From assembly GCF_003369915.1 (NCBI RefSeq), contig NW_022881603.1:32795522-32859521 (forward strand): a DNA stretch of 64,000 bases, read 5' to 3'. A model generated the notes under the pieces. That model was given only the letters and a program-made list of their open reading frames with translations. It was not told the DNA's origin and did no database searches. A program made the translations under genes and the position numbers. This document shows positions 48,924 to 61,284 of this stretch, piece after piece. The DNA comes from Drosophila miranda. Lineage: Eukaryota; Arthropoda; Insecta; Diptera; Drosophilidae. Every line of letters begins with the position of its first letter. Position 1 is the first letter of the stretch.

Positions 48924-49435
48924 TCAGTAAGATAGGTCGTCTTTGGCCGAAATGGCGGGATCCCGCACTGACTTCTCACTGTACGGCTGCTCGGGTGTAT
49001 TGTGGTACGCACTCAGTTGCGGCTTGGCCAGCATCTTCACTGGAAAGTTCCGTATTAGGTATAGCCAGCACTGCAAATTTCTGCAACAAACACAGACAGG
49101 AATGACGTCAATGAAACATTCGTGTGACCAGATGCTTACCCCTCTGTCTCCGTCCGTATGGTCTGTTCCTCACGATCGTAGTAGTTTGGGTAGTCCTCCA
49201 GCTGGTCCAACTTTGAAAACATGGACTCGTCCACCTCATAGATCTCGCCGTGTATGTTGTGGCCATCGCCGGGCCTGTCCAAAAGGAATGGAATGTTACC
49301 GACAACTAGTGGAAACTTCACTGCCGTTGTCCCACGCCCCAGAAATTGCGCCTGGCCGTTCTCCTTTTTTGTTAGCCAGTGATGGTTCGGCTCACCGCTC
49401 TTTAGCGTGCCATAGTCAAAGACTCTCGCGGACAT
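48924..49435 (-). CDS. Tina-1: Tina-1, gamma-glutamylamine cyclotransferase-like
   Basis: Two exons, 49140-49435 and 48924-49080, with a 59-bp intron (donor GTAAGC, acceptor TTGCAG); the C-terminus ends D-D-L-S-Y. The fold is that of gamma-glutamylamine cyclotransferases/AIG2-like proteins, which release 5-oxoproline from gamma-glutamyl amines. Y-G-T-L-K-S-G-E-P-N (substrate loop) and L-D-Q-L-E-D-Y-P (with the catalytic Glu) are visible. Two oddities: an Asp directly before Y-G-T-L where a hydrophobic residue is usual, and three residues missing before N-I-P-F-L-L compared with neighbouring CG2811, which has T-R-Y there. The frame is open, so the gene may be expressed but functionally weakened. 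An in-frame ATG at 49444 would add three residues. Confidence 0.82.
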
Positions 49436-49978
49436 TCTTACCATTACAAGTGCGCCTATCCGCTGTGCTTATCAGTTGCGCGGGTTATCTTGTTCATATA
49501 TTTCGCACCAAAAGTTTGTCAAGTCGCCGCAACCCGTTCGCTCTTCTTCTTGTTGGCATTCGTTTGCAATTCACCTCGCGACTTGTTGCCGTGCACTGGG
49601 AGAAATCGGCGTAATCGAATGGGTGGCAAGTGGAAAATTACTGTGTTGACCCATATCATGTCTATATTGTATATGTTTATATAACATCGGTCATTAAATT
49701 TACTTTGAATTGCTTCAGTTTTATTTGCTATTGTTTGTCAAAAATATAATATAATATTATAAACTACGGTTGCTAAAATCTAATGAATTTAATGCGTACA
49801 GTGTATATATCATTGTATATATCAATTTCCCATAGTATATGTATGTTTGTGTATATCAATCTGTTATGTCTGCATCCTCAGGGGAAATCAATGTTGTACG
49901 GACTACAAATGCAACTACCGGTAACATTATATAACAAATTGGCCAGGCTTCCCAGAGCACATCCAAGGGGAGAACCGT

Positions 49979-50701
49979 TTAGTTTTGGGCCTCATAACTG
50001 AGATCGTCCTGAGCCGGATGCTTGGGGGTGCGGCGATGGCGCATGATGTATGGGTGGGTGGAGCTGTTCTCGTAGCTGGACAAGTACTGAAGGGAAAGCA
50101 GCTTCTCTGGATACTTTTGCAACAGATAGACCCAGCACGGGATGGTGCTGCAAAGATAAAAAAAATTTCTTGTACGTAAATACATTTTTCGATCAGAGGA
50201 TGACGTCAATGCTCACCCCTCCCCCACGCCGATGTTCATGTCTTGCTTCTCACGCGTGTAGATATCTTCGCAGTCCTCCAGGTTGTCCAGGGAGTTGAGC
50301 ATACGGTCGTCCACTTCGTAGATCTCACCGGTTACATAATAGCCAATGCCGGGCTTGTTGAGGAGGAAGGGAATGTTGTAGCGCGTGGCAATGACCAGCG
50401 GCAGCTTCTCTGTGGTGGTGGCCTTGCACCAGAACTTGGCAAATCCGTTGCTAGAACTGGCGAGGATCGAGTTGCTCGGCTGACCGTACTTCAGAGCTCC
50501 GTAGACAAAAAGTTTGCTCAGAGCAGTTGATGCTTTCTGTGTGGGTGTGGCGGCGGCGGAAGAGATAGACAGAGCAGAAGTAAGGTTAGGTTAATGATCC
50601 GATATTCAGCGTGTATACAGGTGTGGTACCTATCCGGGACTATATTCCACTTTATTAATATCGAACACTTTGTCTGGCTTATCTTGTGTGGACGTTGACA
50701 T
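49979..50701 (-). CDS. CG2811: Gamma-glutamylamine cyclotransferase-like (CG2811 orthologue)
   Basis: Paralogue and neighbour of Tina-1. The clear exons are 50217-50536 (L-F-V-Y-G-A-L-K-Y-G-Q-P, then I-A-T-R-Y-N-I-P-F-L-L and L-D-N-L-E-D) and 49979-50147 (to TAA at 49979-49981), joined by a 69-bp intron at the same phase as in Tina-1. The start is uncertain: an ATG exon at 50669-50701 (M-S-T-S-T-Q-D-K-P-D-K) would fit in phase, but its donor is a weak GTGTTC, and a better donor further on (AG/GTACC) lies after an in-frame TAG, suggesting a UTR splice form. I see no lesion in the catalytic domain. The gene's upstream side carries a LINE insertion. Confidence 0.82.
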
Positions 50702-50975
50702 GCAATGACTGCATCTTTCAAGAGGCGATGCAGTTACTGCACCGTCAAGTGGCCCGTGTGACACCAGCAGAAGGCTGTTACGCGCGGATCCCAGGCAAAA
50801 CGCAGCCCTCCTCCCGCCCAACCGACCGAGGGGCGCTGCCGCATGACGCGCGGTGCGTAGCCGAACCAAACGCGAACATGCAAGAAAGATAGCTATTAGA
50901 CTAACATTCGAGGAAAATTAGTACTAAACTTACTAAGAAACTAAGCATGCAATCAAAGTACAAATACCACTACAG

Positions 50976-53084
50976 TTACTTATTAATAGAAAGGTGTGTA
51001 AGGATTAATAATTTAATAAGAGGAAGAGAATTAGTGGTGGATATAATATGGTAGAGGGAATTATAATCCGAGCATAAGACCCTAAACGGTTCATGCAAGG
51101 AATAATTCGATCTACAAAGTGGAAGGAACAACGGTATAAAATTTCTAGTCAGTCTAATAGGAATCGTGAAGTTTATGCGGCTCAACAGATCAGGGCTGTC
51201 TATGTCACCCCTGATCAAGTTGTGCATAAATATCACACCAAGCATTTTTCTACGGTTAACTAAGGATGGGAGGTTTACTAATAGTAGTCTACTAGAGTAA
51301 GATGGGAGTCTTACACCCGCATCCCAGTTAAGGCCCCGCAGAGCAAAGAGTAAAAAGTTTTTCTGTACTGATTCTATACGGTCCTGGTGTACTTTGTACT
51401 GAGGGCACCATACACAGGAGCCGTATTCTAAGATCGGACGAACAAGCGAGGTATAGAGAGTCTTTGTTATATAGGGGTCGTCAAATTCCTTTGACCACCT
51501 CTTTATAAACCCAAGCACGCTCATGGCCTTATTTACCATGGTAGAAATGTGTTCGGAAAACTTTAACTTGGGATCATCCACCAGGGTAATTCTCTCAAGA
51601 GAACCACCAAATAGGGTGTAAGGAGCCAACAAAGGGCTAGAACGATGAAATGTCATAACTTTGCATTTCGAGGCATTAAGGTGTAACAAGTTTGCACAAC
51701 ACCATGACTGAAAGTTATTGAGATCGGATTGCAAGCGAGAATGAAATGAAATGTCCTTGTACTGGACACAGAGTTTAACATCATCCGCATACATAAGTAC
51801 TCGAGAGTATGTTAATACTGAAGGTAAGTCATTAATAAAGAGTGTGAAGAGTAAGGGGCCTAGATGGCTGCCTTGTGGTACTCCCGAAGAAACCTTTACT
51901 GGGAAAGAGAGGGAGTTTTTGAAGAGGACTCTTTGAGACCTAGAACAAAGATAGCTAGAAATCCATCTCAGGAGGTTGGGCGGAAACCCTAAAAGGTCAA
52001 GTTTATGAGCTAAAAGGGAATGGTTTACAGAGTCGAATGCTTTACTAAAGTCGGTGTAAATAACATCCGTCTGTAAGTTACCTTGAAAGCCTTTAATAAT
52101 GAAAGAGGTAAACTCTAACAAGTTCGTGGTGGTTGATCGCCGCCTTATAAATCCATGCTGAGTTGGAGATATAAGTGACTTGCAGAGATGTTGCAAGTGC
52201 GGAGTTAAAACCCTCTCAAACATTTTAGGAATAGCGGATAACTTTGCTATACCTCTATAATTTTTTGCATCAGACTTGCTACCTTTTTTATGGAGAGGAA
52301 TTATAAACGATTCCTTCCAGATCGGGGGGAAGCAAGAAGAATCAATGGATAGGGTGAATAGTTTAAGCAAAGGTCCACACAGAGCCTCGGCGCAGTACCT
52401 GAGTACACAACCTGGAACCCCGTCTGGACCCGGTGAAAACACCGGCTTAACGAGTCGAAGATCATGAAGTAGGGAACATTCATTTAACAAGGGACTGAAA
52501 ATGCCGTTCGACCTCGGTAAACCGTATGGGTACGGATGACCAGAGTAGCTTTCCTCAGAATAGGTGGTTTGGAAGAATTGGGCAAAAAGATCGGCAATTG
52601 CCTGATCATTATTTGCCGACGTAATACAAAATGATAGCGAGGATGGGTGTGCGGACGTTCTACGCTTACTGTTTACGAAGCTGTAAAACTGTTTAGGGTC
52701 CTGAGAAAAACGTATCCTGCATCGAGATAGGTAGTTCTTATAGCATTGAGCATTAAGAACTGAAAAGTTTGACCGAGCTAATACATAGCGAGAGTGAGAA
52801 GTAGGAGAACCCACTTCTTGAAATTTTTTATAAAGTCTTGATTTTAAGTTTTTTAGACTGGATAACTCTTTGGTAAACCAAGGGGGTTTTCCAGATCTAG
52901 TCGGACAAGAAAGCGGGACACAAGAATCGAAAAATGTGCCAAGAGAATTGTAAAAAATGTTTGTGCATTTTATGATATCAGTGCACAAGTACAAAGCGGA
53001 CCAATCAAAATCCCTAATGAGGTTATTAAGCTTCGCAAACTCGGCTTTACGAAAGCAGCGGACACGTTCGGGCAGCCTACTCGA
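50976..53084 (-). mobile_element. 5'-truncated non-LTR retrotransposon (LINE), RT frame open
   Basis: Minus strand. One frame is open from 53084 to the stop at 50976 (about 700 codons). It starts inside the linker before the reverse transcriptase (R-C-F-R-K-A-E-F), so the endonuclease is missing. RT landmarks in order: P-L-H-K-K-G, K-A-F-D-S-V-N-H, S-G-V-P-Q-G-S-H-L-G-P, and the catalytic Y-A-D-D at about 51790; then the thumb and the S-L-V-R-P-I-L-E-Y-G block. The style is that of Jockey/CR1-type elements. A few residues appear missing near V-D-D-P-K-L-K-F. No poly-A tail or target duplication is evident; the 3' end is probably within about 50890-50976. Confidence 0.85.
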
Positions 53085-54600
53085 CTATCTTATCACTGAT
53101 CTAAGTATTTTCCACTAATGAATTGCCCCCTACTAACTTGCTGATAACGCGCGACACACGAGCCACACGTCTGCGTCTCGGTCTCCTCAGTTATATTCGG
53201 TCGTATTTATTTATAAAATTTTTGCCGCGTTGTTCTGCTGCCGGGAGAAGAGACCGTGCGGGGATGATTACTTAAACCGGTTTGGTGCATTCACACTTTT
53301 TTTGTGTTTGTTATTGCCCATTCTGTTATTATGGCTAATAGGCGCTTTTTCGGTGGCCGACGTGCGTTCGTTCCTCTAAAACTGCGCAGCAGCTACGCCA
53401 CCATCAAAAAAGAACATACATATGTATATAGTATATGTACATATGGGCGAGTGATTAGGTGCATAAATAGTTTCTTAAATCGTTTAATCATTTCTGTAAA
53501 TGGAAACCACACGCTATCGCTAGACAACCTATTATCCGGCCTTCAATCAATGTCATTACTAAATGAACCGTTTCATTGAGGCATCTGCTTACATAACTCT
53601 CAGAACAAACGCACACATACACCCATACGTATTTTAACATATAAGGCGATAAAATTCCCAGATAACACCAAAAATATCACTTTTCACGAATTGAATTACA
53701 ATTTCATCTTGAATTGTAGTTTTCCCACGCTTTTATCCTTTTGGGGCTGCCAACTTGCCACAGGATAACAGGATACGCATACATGTGAAGCATGTGAATT
53801 TTGTGTGGGGTTGTGTGTGCAGCGCTCTCTCTTTTACGTACCTTGACTTGGCCCATTTTTTGCTTTTATGGCGTTTCTTCTTTTTCAGTAGGCTGCCTTA
53901 AGTTAATTAAAATTGCAAATTGCAAGAGAGACAAAAAATATACGCTCCTCAGGATATGGGGAAATAGCTCCAGCTAAAAAATTGGACCGCGCCGTTGGAA
54001 AGCAAAACTCCAACTAAAACGCGACGGAGAACAAACGGAACACGAGTGGTGCTGCCGCTTTTTGTGTTGCTGCTGTCGTCGACGTTGTGGCCCGGTCGGT
54101 CCCCTTCCAACAACAAAAAATATGAAAACACGCCACACGCGCGCCTTTAAAGACGCCAACGCCGCCGTCGACGTCGCTGCTGATGTCAATTCTTAGCTTT
54201 AGTCTTTATCTAACAAATACCCTGTGATTCAGTTCAAAACTAGTTCTATTTTAATACACATTTCACTTTTTTGTGTGTTTTATAAATTGGTCTTATCGGA
54301 TAAACAAGACAAACGCCTACAGGCAAGAAGGTACATGTGTAGCTATCCCTTTCACTCTGCCCAAGCGTAGGGGCTTCCATGGAAGTCTAGCCCCCTTTAT
54401 TAAAGCGCAACGAATATTATTTACACAGCTACGCCTCTGGAGCGCACGTACGCATGTTTTAATTTTCTCAGCTTTGCTCTTGTTTCTTCTGTCGATCATG
54501 TAGTGGACAACGGTTAGTAGGACTGATGTTTTCCTCAGAGGTCGACCAGCACGCTATCATTCCGGCTACTGTCTCGTCGGCAAAAGGGTGGTGTTCTTTT
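53085..54600. other. Intergenic DNA, no confident gene
   Basis: This contains no recognisable coding domain. On the minus strand, an ATG near 53860 opens M-G-Q-V-K followed at once by a GTACGT donor, so a tiny first coding exon of an unidentified gene is possible. The ORFs at 53304-53579 (plus) and 53949-54189 (minus) look incidental. Confidence 0.4.
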
Positions 54601-55705
54601 TATACCCGATACTCAAAATGAGTGTTGGGGTATATTAGATTTGTGGTAAAAGTGGATGTGTGTAACGTCCAGAAGGAATCGTTTCCGACCCCATAAAGTA
54701 TATATTTTCTTGATCAGCATCAATAGCCGAGTCGATTGAGCCCTGTCTGTCTGTCCGTCCGTCCGTCTGTCCGTCTGTCCGTCGCCTTCAGCGCCTAGTG
54801 CTCAAAGACTATAAGAGCTAGAGCAACGATGTTTTGGATCCAGACTTCTGTGATATGTCACTGCTACAAAAATATTTCAAAACTTCGCCCCGCCCACTTC
54901 CGCCCCCACAAAGGACGAAAATCTGTGGCATCCACAATTTTAAAGATATGAGAAAACCAAAAACATAGAATTGTAGAGAATGACCATATATTTAAGACTG
55001 CGGAATCTGAATTGGATCGTATTATTTTTATAGCCAGCATCAAGAAAACAATTTCATATTTTCTCGCCGTGTCTCTCTAACACACACGTAGCATAGGCGG
55101 CTTTGCTTAGAGTAAAACATTAGCGCCTAGATCTCAGAGACTACAAAAGCTAGAGCAACCAAATTTGGTATCCACACTCCTAATATATCGGACCGAGACG
55201 AGTTTGTTTCAAAATTTCGCCACACCCCCTTCCGCCCCCGCAAAGGACGAAAATCTGGGGATATTCAAAAATCTCAGAGACTATTAAGGCTAGAGTAACC
55301 AAATTTGGTATCCGCACTCCTGTTAGATCTTACTATAAAACGTGTATCTCAAAATTTCGCCCCACCCCCTTCCGCCCACACAAAAGTCGAAAATCTGTTG
55401 CATCCACAATATTGCACATTCGAGAAAACTAAAAACGCAGAATCATAGATAATCACCATATCTATCAGATTGCTGAATCTGGATCAGATCAGATAATTTT
55501 TATAGCCAATAGGAACAAATCAATTTGCAGTGGCTACGCAGCGCCCGACGTCACGCTCAGACTGATTTTCTGTCTCTCTTGCACGTACTCTTTGTCGTGT
55601 CGTTTAATATTAGCGGCGTCTGCCGGAGGAGAGCCATACTGACTTAGTATCGGGTATAACCGTAGAGTTGCGGTGTCCGCAGCAACTCACATCGTTCCCC
55701 CTCGT
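54601..55705 (+). mobile_element. INE-1-like Helitron, E5
   Basis: Complete, plus orientation, outside the array: terminal palindrome at 54601, GTCY array at about 54745-54783, closing hairpin and cctcgtt at the right end. It is diverged from the array elements across its middle (54950-55200), where it resembles the last element of the window (62930 on). Confidence 0.88.
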
Positions 55706-58228
55706 TATTTGTCTATTCTGAGACCTACGATATTTGTTTTTATATTAAAAGAGCGTGCAAGAAACTTAACGACATGTACAAGTACAATTCCAGAACCGGA
55801 GAGAAACAAAACTTTTGGCCATTAGACTTCACTTACACATATGCACACGCACGCGACACGAACGGATCAAAAGTCGTCCTCAGCTGGAATGAAGGACCAC
55901 GCCCACCCTTCCTTGGTCATAATCTGCCATTTTCCTCTATTCTTTATGACTCCTTTTCTTTAGGGCTCGCTACCACAGGGGCTGGGTATCGGAAATCAAG
56001 ATAACGTTTAAGGAGACATTATAAATTTATTCATTAATAGCTAAAATTTAAATACATTACTAGCACTTAGTTTACCCTCTCCAAATATTTTCAATTTCCC
56101 TTAACTTAACTTCCCTGCGCTTAAACTTGGTTTTATTTTTATTCTTCGAAACTCAAAGATTGGCCTTGCTGCGTCAGCAGCTGATCCCCTCTCTCAAACT
56201 TAAACGCTCGATTGACGGCTCGACAGACTTACAAAGTAACCGCATTTCTTTTTCGTTTCTCCCCAATAGAACAAGTGTGTTTTAGCCAATTGTCATCATC
56301 GGCAGAACCGATTATTAAAATGACTTCGCTTTATGGTTTTATTTACTCACTGTTTCTTTTGTAGTGTTGCGGTCCATCGGCGAAAGCGCTTTCTCGATGC
56401 CAGCTGATAAATCTTCGTAAGGGATCAAGAGTTTTTTATTTATTTATTTTTGTTGTTGTACCTGTATGTGTAAACTGGCACTTGCACTCACACTCGCCCT
56501 AGGAGAGCACAACGAAATCCCCCTTACACCTTTGCAGTGGAATTAATAGGTATGTTTTTTTTTATCTTTAGCTTATTATAAATTCATTATTTTACTCATT
56601 TGCTCTACTTCCTCTTCCTATTCTTTTCTCCTTTCCCGTCTACTCGCACTCTCTCTCCTTCTGCGTTCGACCGAAAATTTGAGCCGATCCCGCTACCTTT
56701 CCGTTAACTCGCTCTGGCTTTTCGGTTTCCGTTCAACCACTGGAGTTCTATGACACTGCGGCACTGAGACGAAGGGTTCTTCCGTTTACAAAAAAGTTTG
56801 ATCGAAAATTGGTTTTCGTTTTCTTTTGATCTGCTCGCGATACACGACTTGCTGCTTCCCAACGGCAACTGTCTCTTTCTTCAGCTAGTTAGGCCAGCCT
56901 TGGTCGAATTATTCTCGTCTCTGCTTCGCTCTAGCTTCCCCTTGTTTATGGTTCCCCTCTGCTTTGCATTCCCCTTGCCAGGTGCATTTATGTTGAAGCG
57001 GTGCTCTTTTTGCCTTGAGATTAAACTGAGATTCGGGTAGGCCAGCCTTAGCCGAATTATTATCGCCTCTGCTGCGCTCTAGGTTCCCCTTGTTTATGGT
57101 TCCCCTCTGCTGTGCCTTCCCCTTGCCAGGTGGATTTATGTTGAAGCGGTGCTCTTTGCCTTGAGATTTAACTGCGGCTGGAGTGCCAAACCTAAGGGGT
57201 AGCCAAAAGTTCCGACTGCTTGAATACATGTACTGCTGCGGCGCTGCAAAGCTCTCCTCCACTTACCCGCGGATCTGCCCCAATTTAGCAGTGGAATTTG
57301 TAACGAGTAACGAAGAGAATCTTCGCACGATGAAGCTGGTGGTCGGCTAACTGAGAAGGAGTACGAGCTCGCTTCCACGGCTGGTCTCTGGTCGGAAATG
57401 GGGATGGGTTCTTTGGGGTAACCCTCCAGTTAGGTTGCTTCGCTCCTGCTGGTATTATTTTCTTAAAATTCGCGTGCTCTTTTTGGGAATGGGAGGGGGA
57501 CAGACAAGGAAAGGATAGTTAGGGGTACGGAAAGTATAGTGGGGCAAAGATAGTGCAGAGAAGGAGTAGGGATCTACCACCGCGGCGGACATCTCTGTTT
57601 TGCTGGCACGGAGTCGTGCCACGCCCACCCTACCGTGATCCTGAAAGAGCCAATAATAATATCAGGATCCCTGGAGAGTCCGGTATTGGTCATCCTATCT
57701 CGCTCACGAGCGGCATGGTTCCCCCAAATGCGGTAACGTCTAGCACATATTCATCTTAACAATCATTTTATTAGAAACTATATTCAGATACTATATTCAT
57801 GTTACAAGAAAAAAGAATCACTAACCGAGAACTCCAAGACAAGGCTAAATGGACAAAAGGAGGAACGAAAAGCGTCACAAGAGATATAGCTATTATTACT
57901 AGGGAATATTTAGATAAATAAATACGATAAGTGTAAATAGTTATAAGTGCATATACGATATTTTATAATGCGATATAAACTAATGATTTTTCCTTAAATA
58001 GAAAGATAATACTATAGCGCAATATAGGTACACATGTCCCAGCACATCGGCTTCAGGGAGTAGTTGGACATACTATTCGTTTTACCAAGCGTATTGTAAA
58101 GGCAGAAGGCCAATCAGCTGTGACTACTTTAAAAGTGTGAGGTCAACGACCGACAAACAGCTCTAGCAAAAAAGAACGAAGCTTTTGCCACGCTCGCGGA
58201 ATCTTGGGAGGCAATAAAATGTAATGTT
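55706..58228. other. Repeat-rich intergenic DNA, no gene seen
   Basis: About 2.5 kb without a recognisable coding domain. It contains the 148-bp direct duplication listed separately. The unusual composition between about 56000 and 57750 suggests remains of older insertions, but I cannot name a family. Confidence 0.45.
56890..57180. repeat. 148-bp direct tandem duplication
   Basis: Two adjacent copies (56890-57037 and 57038-about 57180) begin taggccagcctt and share gtttatggttcccctctgct and gttgaagcggtgctcttt. They differ at roughly one base in ten, so the duplication is not recent. Confidence 0.85.
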
Positions 58229-58233
58229 GTTGG

Positions 58234-58603
58234 TGTGGAGATAATGTTTTTTATCCCCAATCGGCCGACTAATTATTTCGAATTAAATAAAACTCGGCGC
58301 AGAAATAAAATTACGATATGTTCTTTAATGCGTGACATCCAAATTGCAAGTGTGGCTTGCCTGCCCTTTACATTGCCGCTCCGATCGCTAAGCGCAGCTT
58401 CGCTCGGCCGACGTCGGTAGGCAGACGCAAAGCGGAGATAGCGAAGAGCGAGCTGGCAGAGAGCGTTTAGCAGGGCAAGCAAGCGCAAAGCTTTAACAAA
58501 CAAATGAGTGACATAGACATAAGTAACAAACAAAATAAGCGGCTGAGGGCCAAGAATTAGGTGCTATTTGGCAAGCAGCATCGGCTGGGTTCTGCTCCGA
58601 ACA
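58234..58603 (-). repeat. BEL/Pao 3' LTR
   Basis: 370 bp, bounded by TG...CA. It differs from the other LTR by a few substitutions and small indels and carries an extra 32 bp (58253-58284) absent from the 5' LTR. Confidence 0.88.
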
Positions 58604-60487
58604 TTCACCCCTCGTTGGAAGGCAAAGGCTTTCAACAGATCCATCCTGAAGGGGCAGAACCGCTAATTTTCCAACGGCCCTCTTGAAGATGCTTGCTTGG
58701 GCGCAGCTGGCGGCTACGCTGGGATGATCGTCGAACGCAGCAATCGGCGCTTCTTTACGAAGGCGGCTTGTCGTGACTCCGTCTTGATCATCGGGAACCT
58801 CTGTAATTGCATAGAATGGCAGGAAATTTGGCAATGTAGAAACTGTTGAAAGTTGAATTTCATTTGGCGTGGATATGTAGGTTTTTAATATATGGCAAAG
58901 TTCGCGCTGCAGTTCCTGATTCTCCGATCGCAGTTTTTCCACTTGCACCTGGCACTCGAGCAGCTGCTTCCTGCATTGCTGCTCTAAGTTTTGGTACTCC
59001 AGCGTTGTGGGTCGAAAATCGTCAATAGAGATGCACGAGGAATTTTCAAAAGCGGCTAAAGCTGCACGCTTATTCTCCGAGCTATCAATGCTTCCTGATA
59101 CTATCCAACCAAGTTTTGTCTCCTGCAATGTTGGCAATTGGGCTGATAGTCGAATCTGTCCGACGCACATTAAATCGAAGAACAAACCAGAACCTAGCAA
59201 CAGATCGATACGTTGGGGCTTGGAGAAATTAGGATCAGCTAGTTTTAGATTATTCGGCATTGGCCAATCCTTTGCGTCTACGCCGAAGTTAGGCTGCATT
59301 TCCGTAATTGAGTTGGTGACAATTGCAGCGAAGGAAGCTCGATAGCTTGCGTCCTGGGATTGTACAACTATATGTACAGACTTGCTCGAAGGTAGAATGG
59401 AATCTCCGATTCCAGAGATGTGAACATAAGACGAGCGATGATCCAACTGCAACTGATCAGCAAGTCTAGATGTTACAAAGTTTGCCTGTGATGCAGAATC
59501 CAAAATGGCACGACATGGGATAAGTACTCCATAACGATCTGTTACATGGACGAGGGCAGTAGGTAGCAACACGTTCTGGCTAGGCTGAGGTTTCTGGATC
59601 GAGGGGGGAGGGCTAGAACACCCGCTTGCTAGAAGCACAGTCGCGGCCTCTTGCTGGATCGATTCCTCGGCTTGTGAAGAGGAAGATGAAGCACCAGTTC
59701 CCGATGGAATGTGGAGTAGCGTGTGATGTTTAGCCTGGCAATGCCTGCAAAGTCCTGACCTGCACCTCTGCAATTCATGGCCTTTGTTGAGGCAGTTCAA
59801 ACACAAGCGGTTCTTCTTTGCTTCTTTGTATCGTTCAAACGCAGAGAGATTCAGGAATGCCTGACATCTAGATATGTAATGCTCGGAGGAATTGCAATGG
59901 TTACATATGGGGTTAGGATGGTCGTTACTGGAGGTGATAAGGGTGACAGGTTTGTCTTCTCCCACCTGTTGACTAGGACTTGTTGCCATGGCTGATCCCA
60001 AATTCTCCAGCATCCGACATCTCGCTTCCAAAAATGAGGCCATGCTTGACCACCGAGGCAATCCTGACGTCAGCAAGTTCTCTTCCCATTTCTCCTTTGT
60101 TTTGTGTTCCAGTTTCGTGCCTATGATGAAGATCAGCAACCCATCCGAAATCTCCTGCGGGGTCGCCAAGGTCTGAAGTGCACGCAAGTGCGAATTGATT
60201 TTGTCGCTGAGCGCGCGCAAGCCGATAGCTGAGCCCTTCTCCACCCCTTGCAGCCCGAAGATAGCCTTGACGTGTGCCTGAAAATGTAACAGTTTATTAT
60301 CGAATCGCAACATTAGCAAATTCAACGCCTTGTCGTAATTCTCCTCAGAAAGTTCCAAGGAACGAATCGTATCCAGCGCAGCACCATCTAGACATCCACG
60401 AAGATATTGGAATTTTTCGATGATTGGTATACGATGGTCTTTGTGCACCATTGTCGAGAACATCGAGTGGAATTCTGGCCAATCCAT
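58493..60487 (-). pseudogene. BEL/Pao Gag-protease frame, deleted for pol
   Basis: A 664-codon frame running from the Gag body (M-D-W-P-E-F-H-S-M-F) through zinc knuckles (C-N-H-C-N-S-S-E-H, C-L-N-C-L-N-K-G-H) and the protease-like domain (about residues 290-450) to a Leu/Glu-rich coiled-coil-like stretch (residues about 500-545). It terminates inside the LTR. It is out of frame with the upstream Gag start region at 60545-60910 because of a one-base shift near 60500. Confidence 0.82.
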
Positions 60488-61259
60488 GTAGTTCCCCCGA
60501 ATCGCGGAAGCTGCAACTCGGGCATTCGAGAACGGCCTATACTATTATAGGCGAACAACGACGAATTCCCCTCGAGAGTATGCCGTGCGAGCAGCCATCA
60601 ACTCCCGCGACAGCCTGGACCTAACCTTGACATACACATTCGAAAAGTCCAGTCTGTCATCTTGGGCTAACTGCAGGAAATCCAGCCTTTCAAGGCTCGT
60701 TTGAGCGGCATCGAAATCCGCATTCATTCGCTCGATTTGCTCTAAGCGAGCTTGAAGTTCTGCCTCATCTAACTCGGCAAGCTCTTCCTTGGTGAGAAAG
60801 CGATCCATGGCCTTTAGTTGGCGCGCGATGGACTCGGCCTTGTGCTTGTAGAAATCTACATCACTCGGCATTGCTGCCTTCGCGACATTGGTAGGCTCAG
60901 GTGCTGCCATGTTGAGGTTTTAAAAGAGTCACTCAGCACGACCGAAAAAGACACCCTGTATACGTATAAACGTGGGAACCGAAAGCAAAGGGATTCCAGC
61001 TAATGCCTTTAGCTGTGCTGCTGTGCGAGCTGTCCGATTCCGCTTTGTACTCCGCTTGGGTGTATTAGAGAGTTCGCTGCACTGCCTACCGCACTGCACT
61101 GACCGAATTGTCGCGACAGAGAAATTAATAGCCAGCAATGCGTGTATGTAGGTGTATGTAAGTGTGTTTTAGCACCGAATTGTGCTTAACCGCCGAAAAT
61201 TTGCTAGGGCTAACGAATGTCGATCGCGAATGATTATTAATTGACACTGCAACTCAGAG

Positions 61260-61277
61260 ATCACGTCGGGGTCACCA
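61260..61277 (-). other. tRNA primer-binding site of the BEL/Pao element
   Basis: On the minus strand, seven bases after the 5' LTR, TGGTGACCCCGACGTGAT is an 18-base primer site beginning with TGG, the complement of a tRNA CCA end. From memory it matches the 3' end of Drosophila tRNA-Trp. Confidence 0.72.
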
Positions 61278-61284
61278 AATTTTA

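Noticed and set aside
53304-53579. 91-codon plus-strand ORF beyond the LINE
   Set aside because: No recognisable domain; internal ATG context plausible but the tail reads as random sequence.
54273-54503. 76-codon plus-strand ORF before Helitron E5
   Set aside because: No domain, and equally long frames are open on the opposite strand.
58493-60487. Possible endogenous retrovirus with envelope
   Set aside because: Only Gag and protease are present, with BEL/Pao features and a 5-bp target duplication; there is no envelope-like frame between protease and the 3' LTR.
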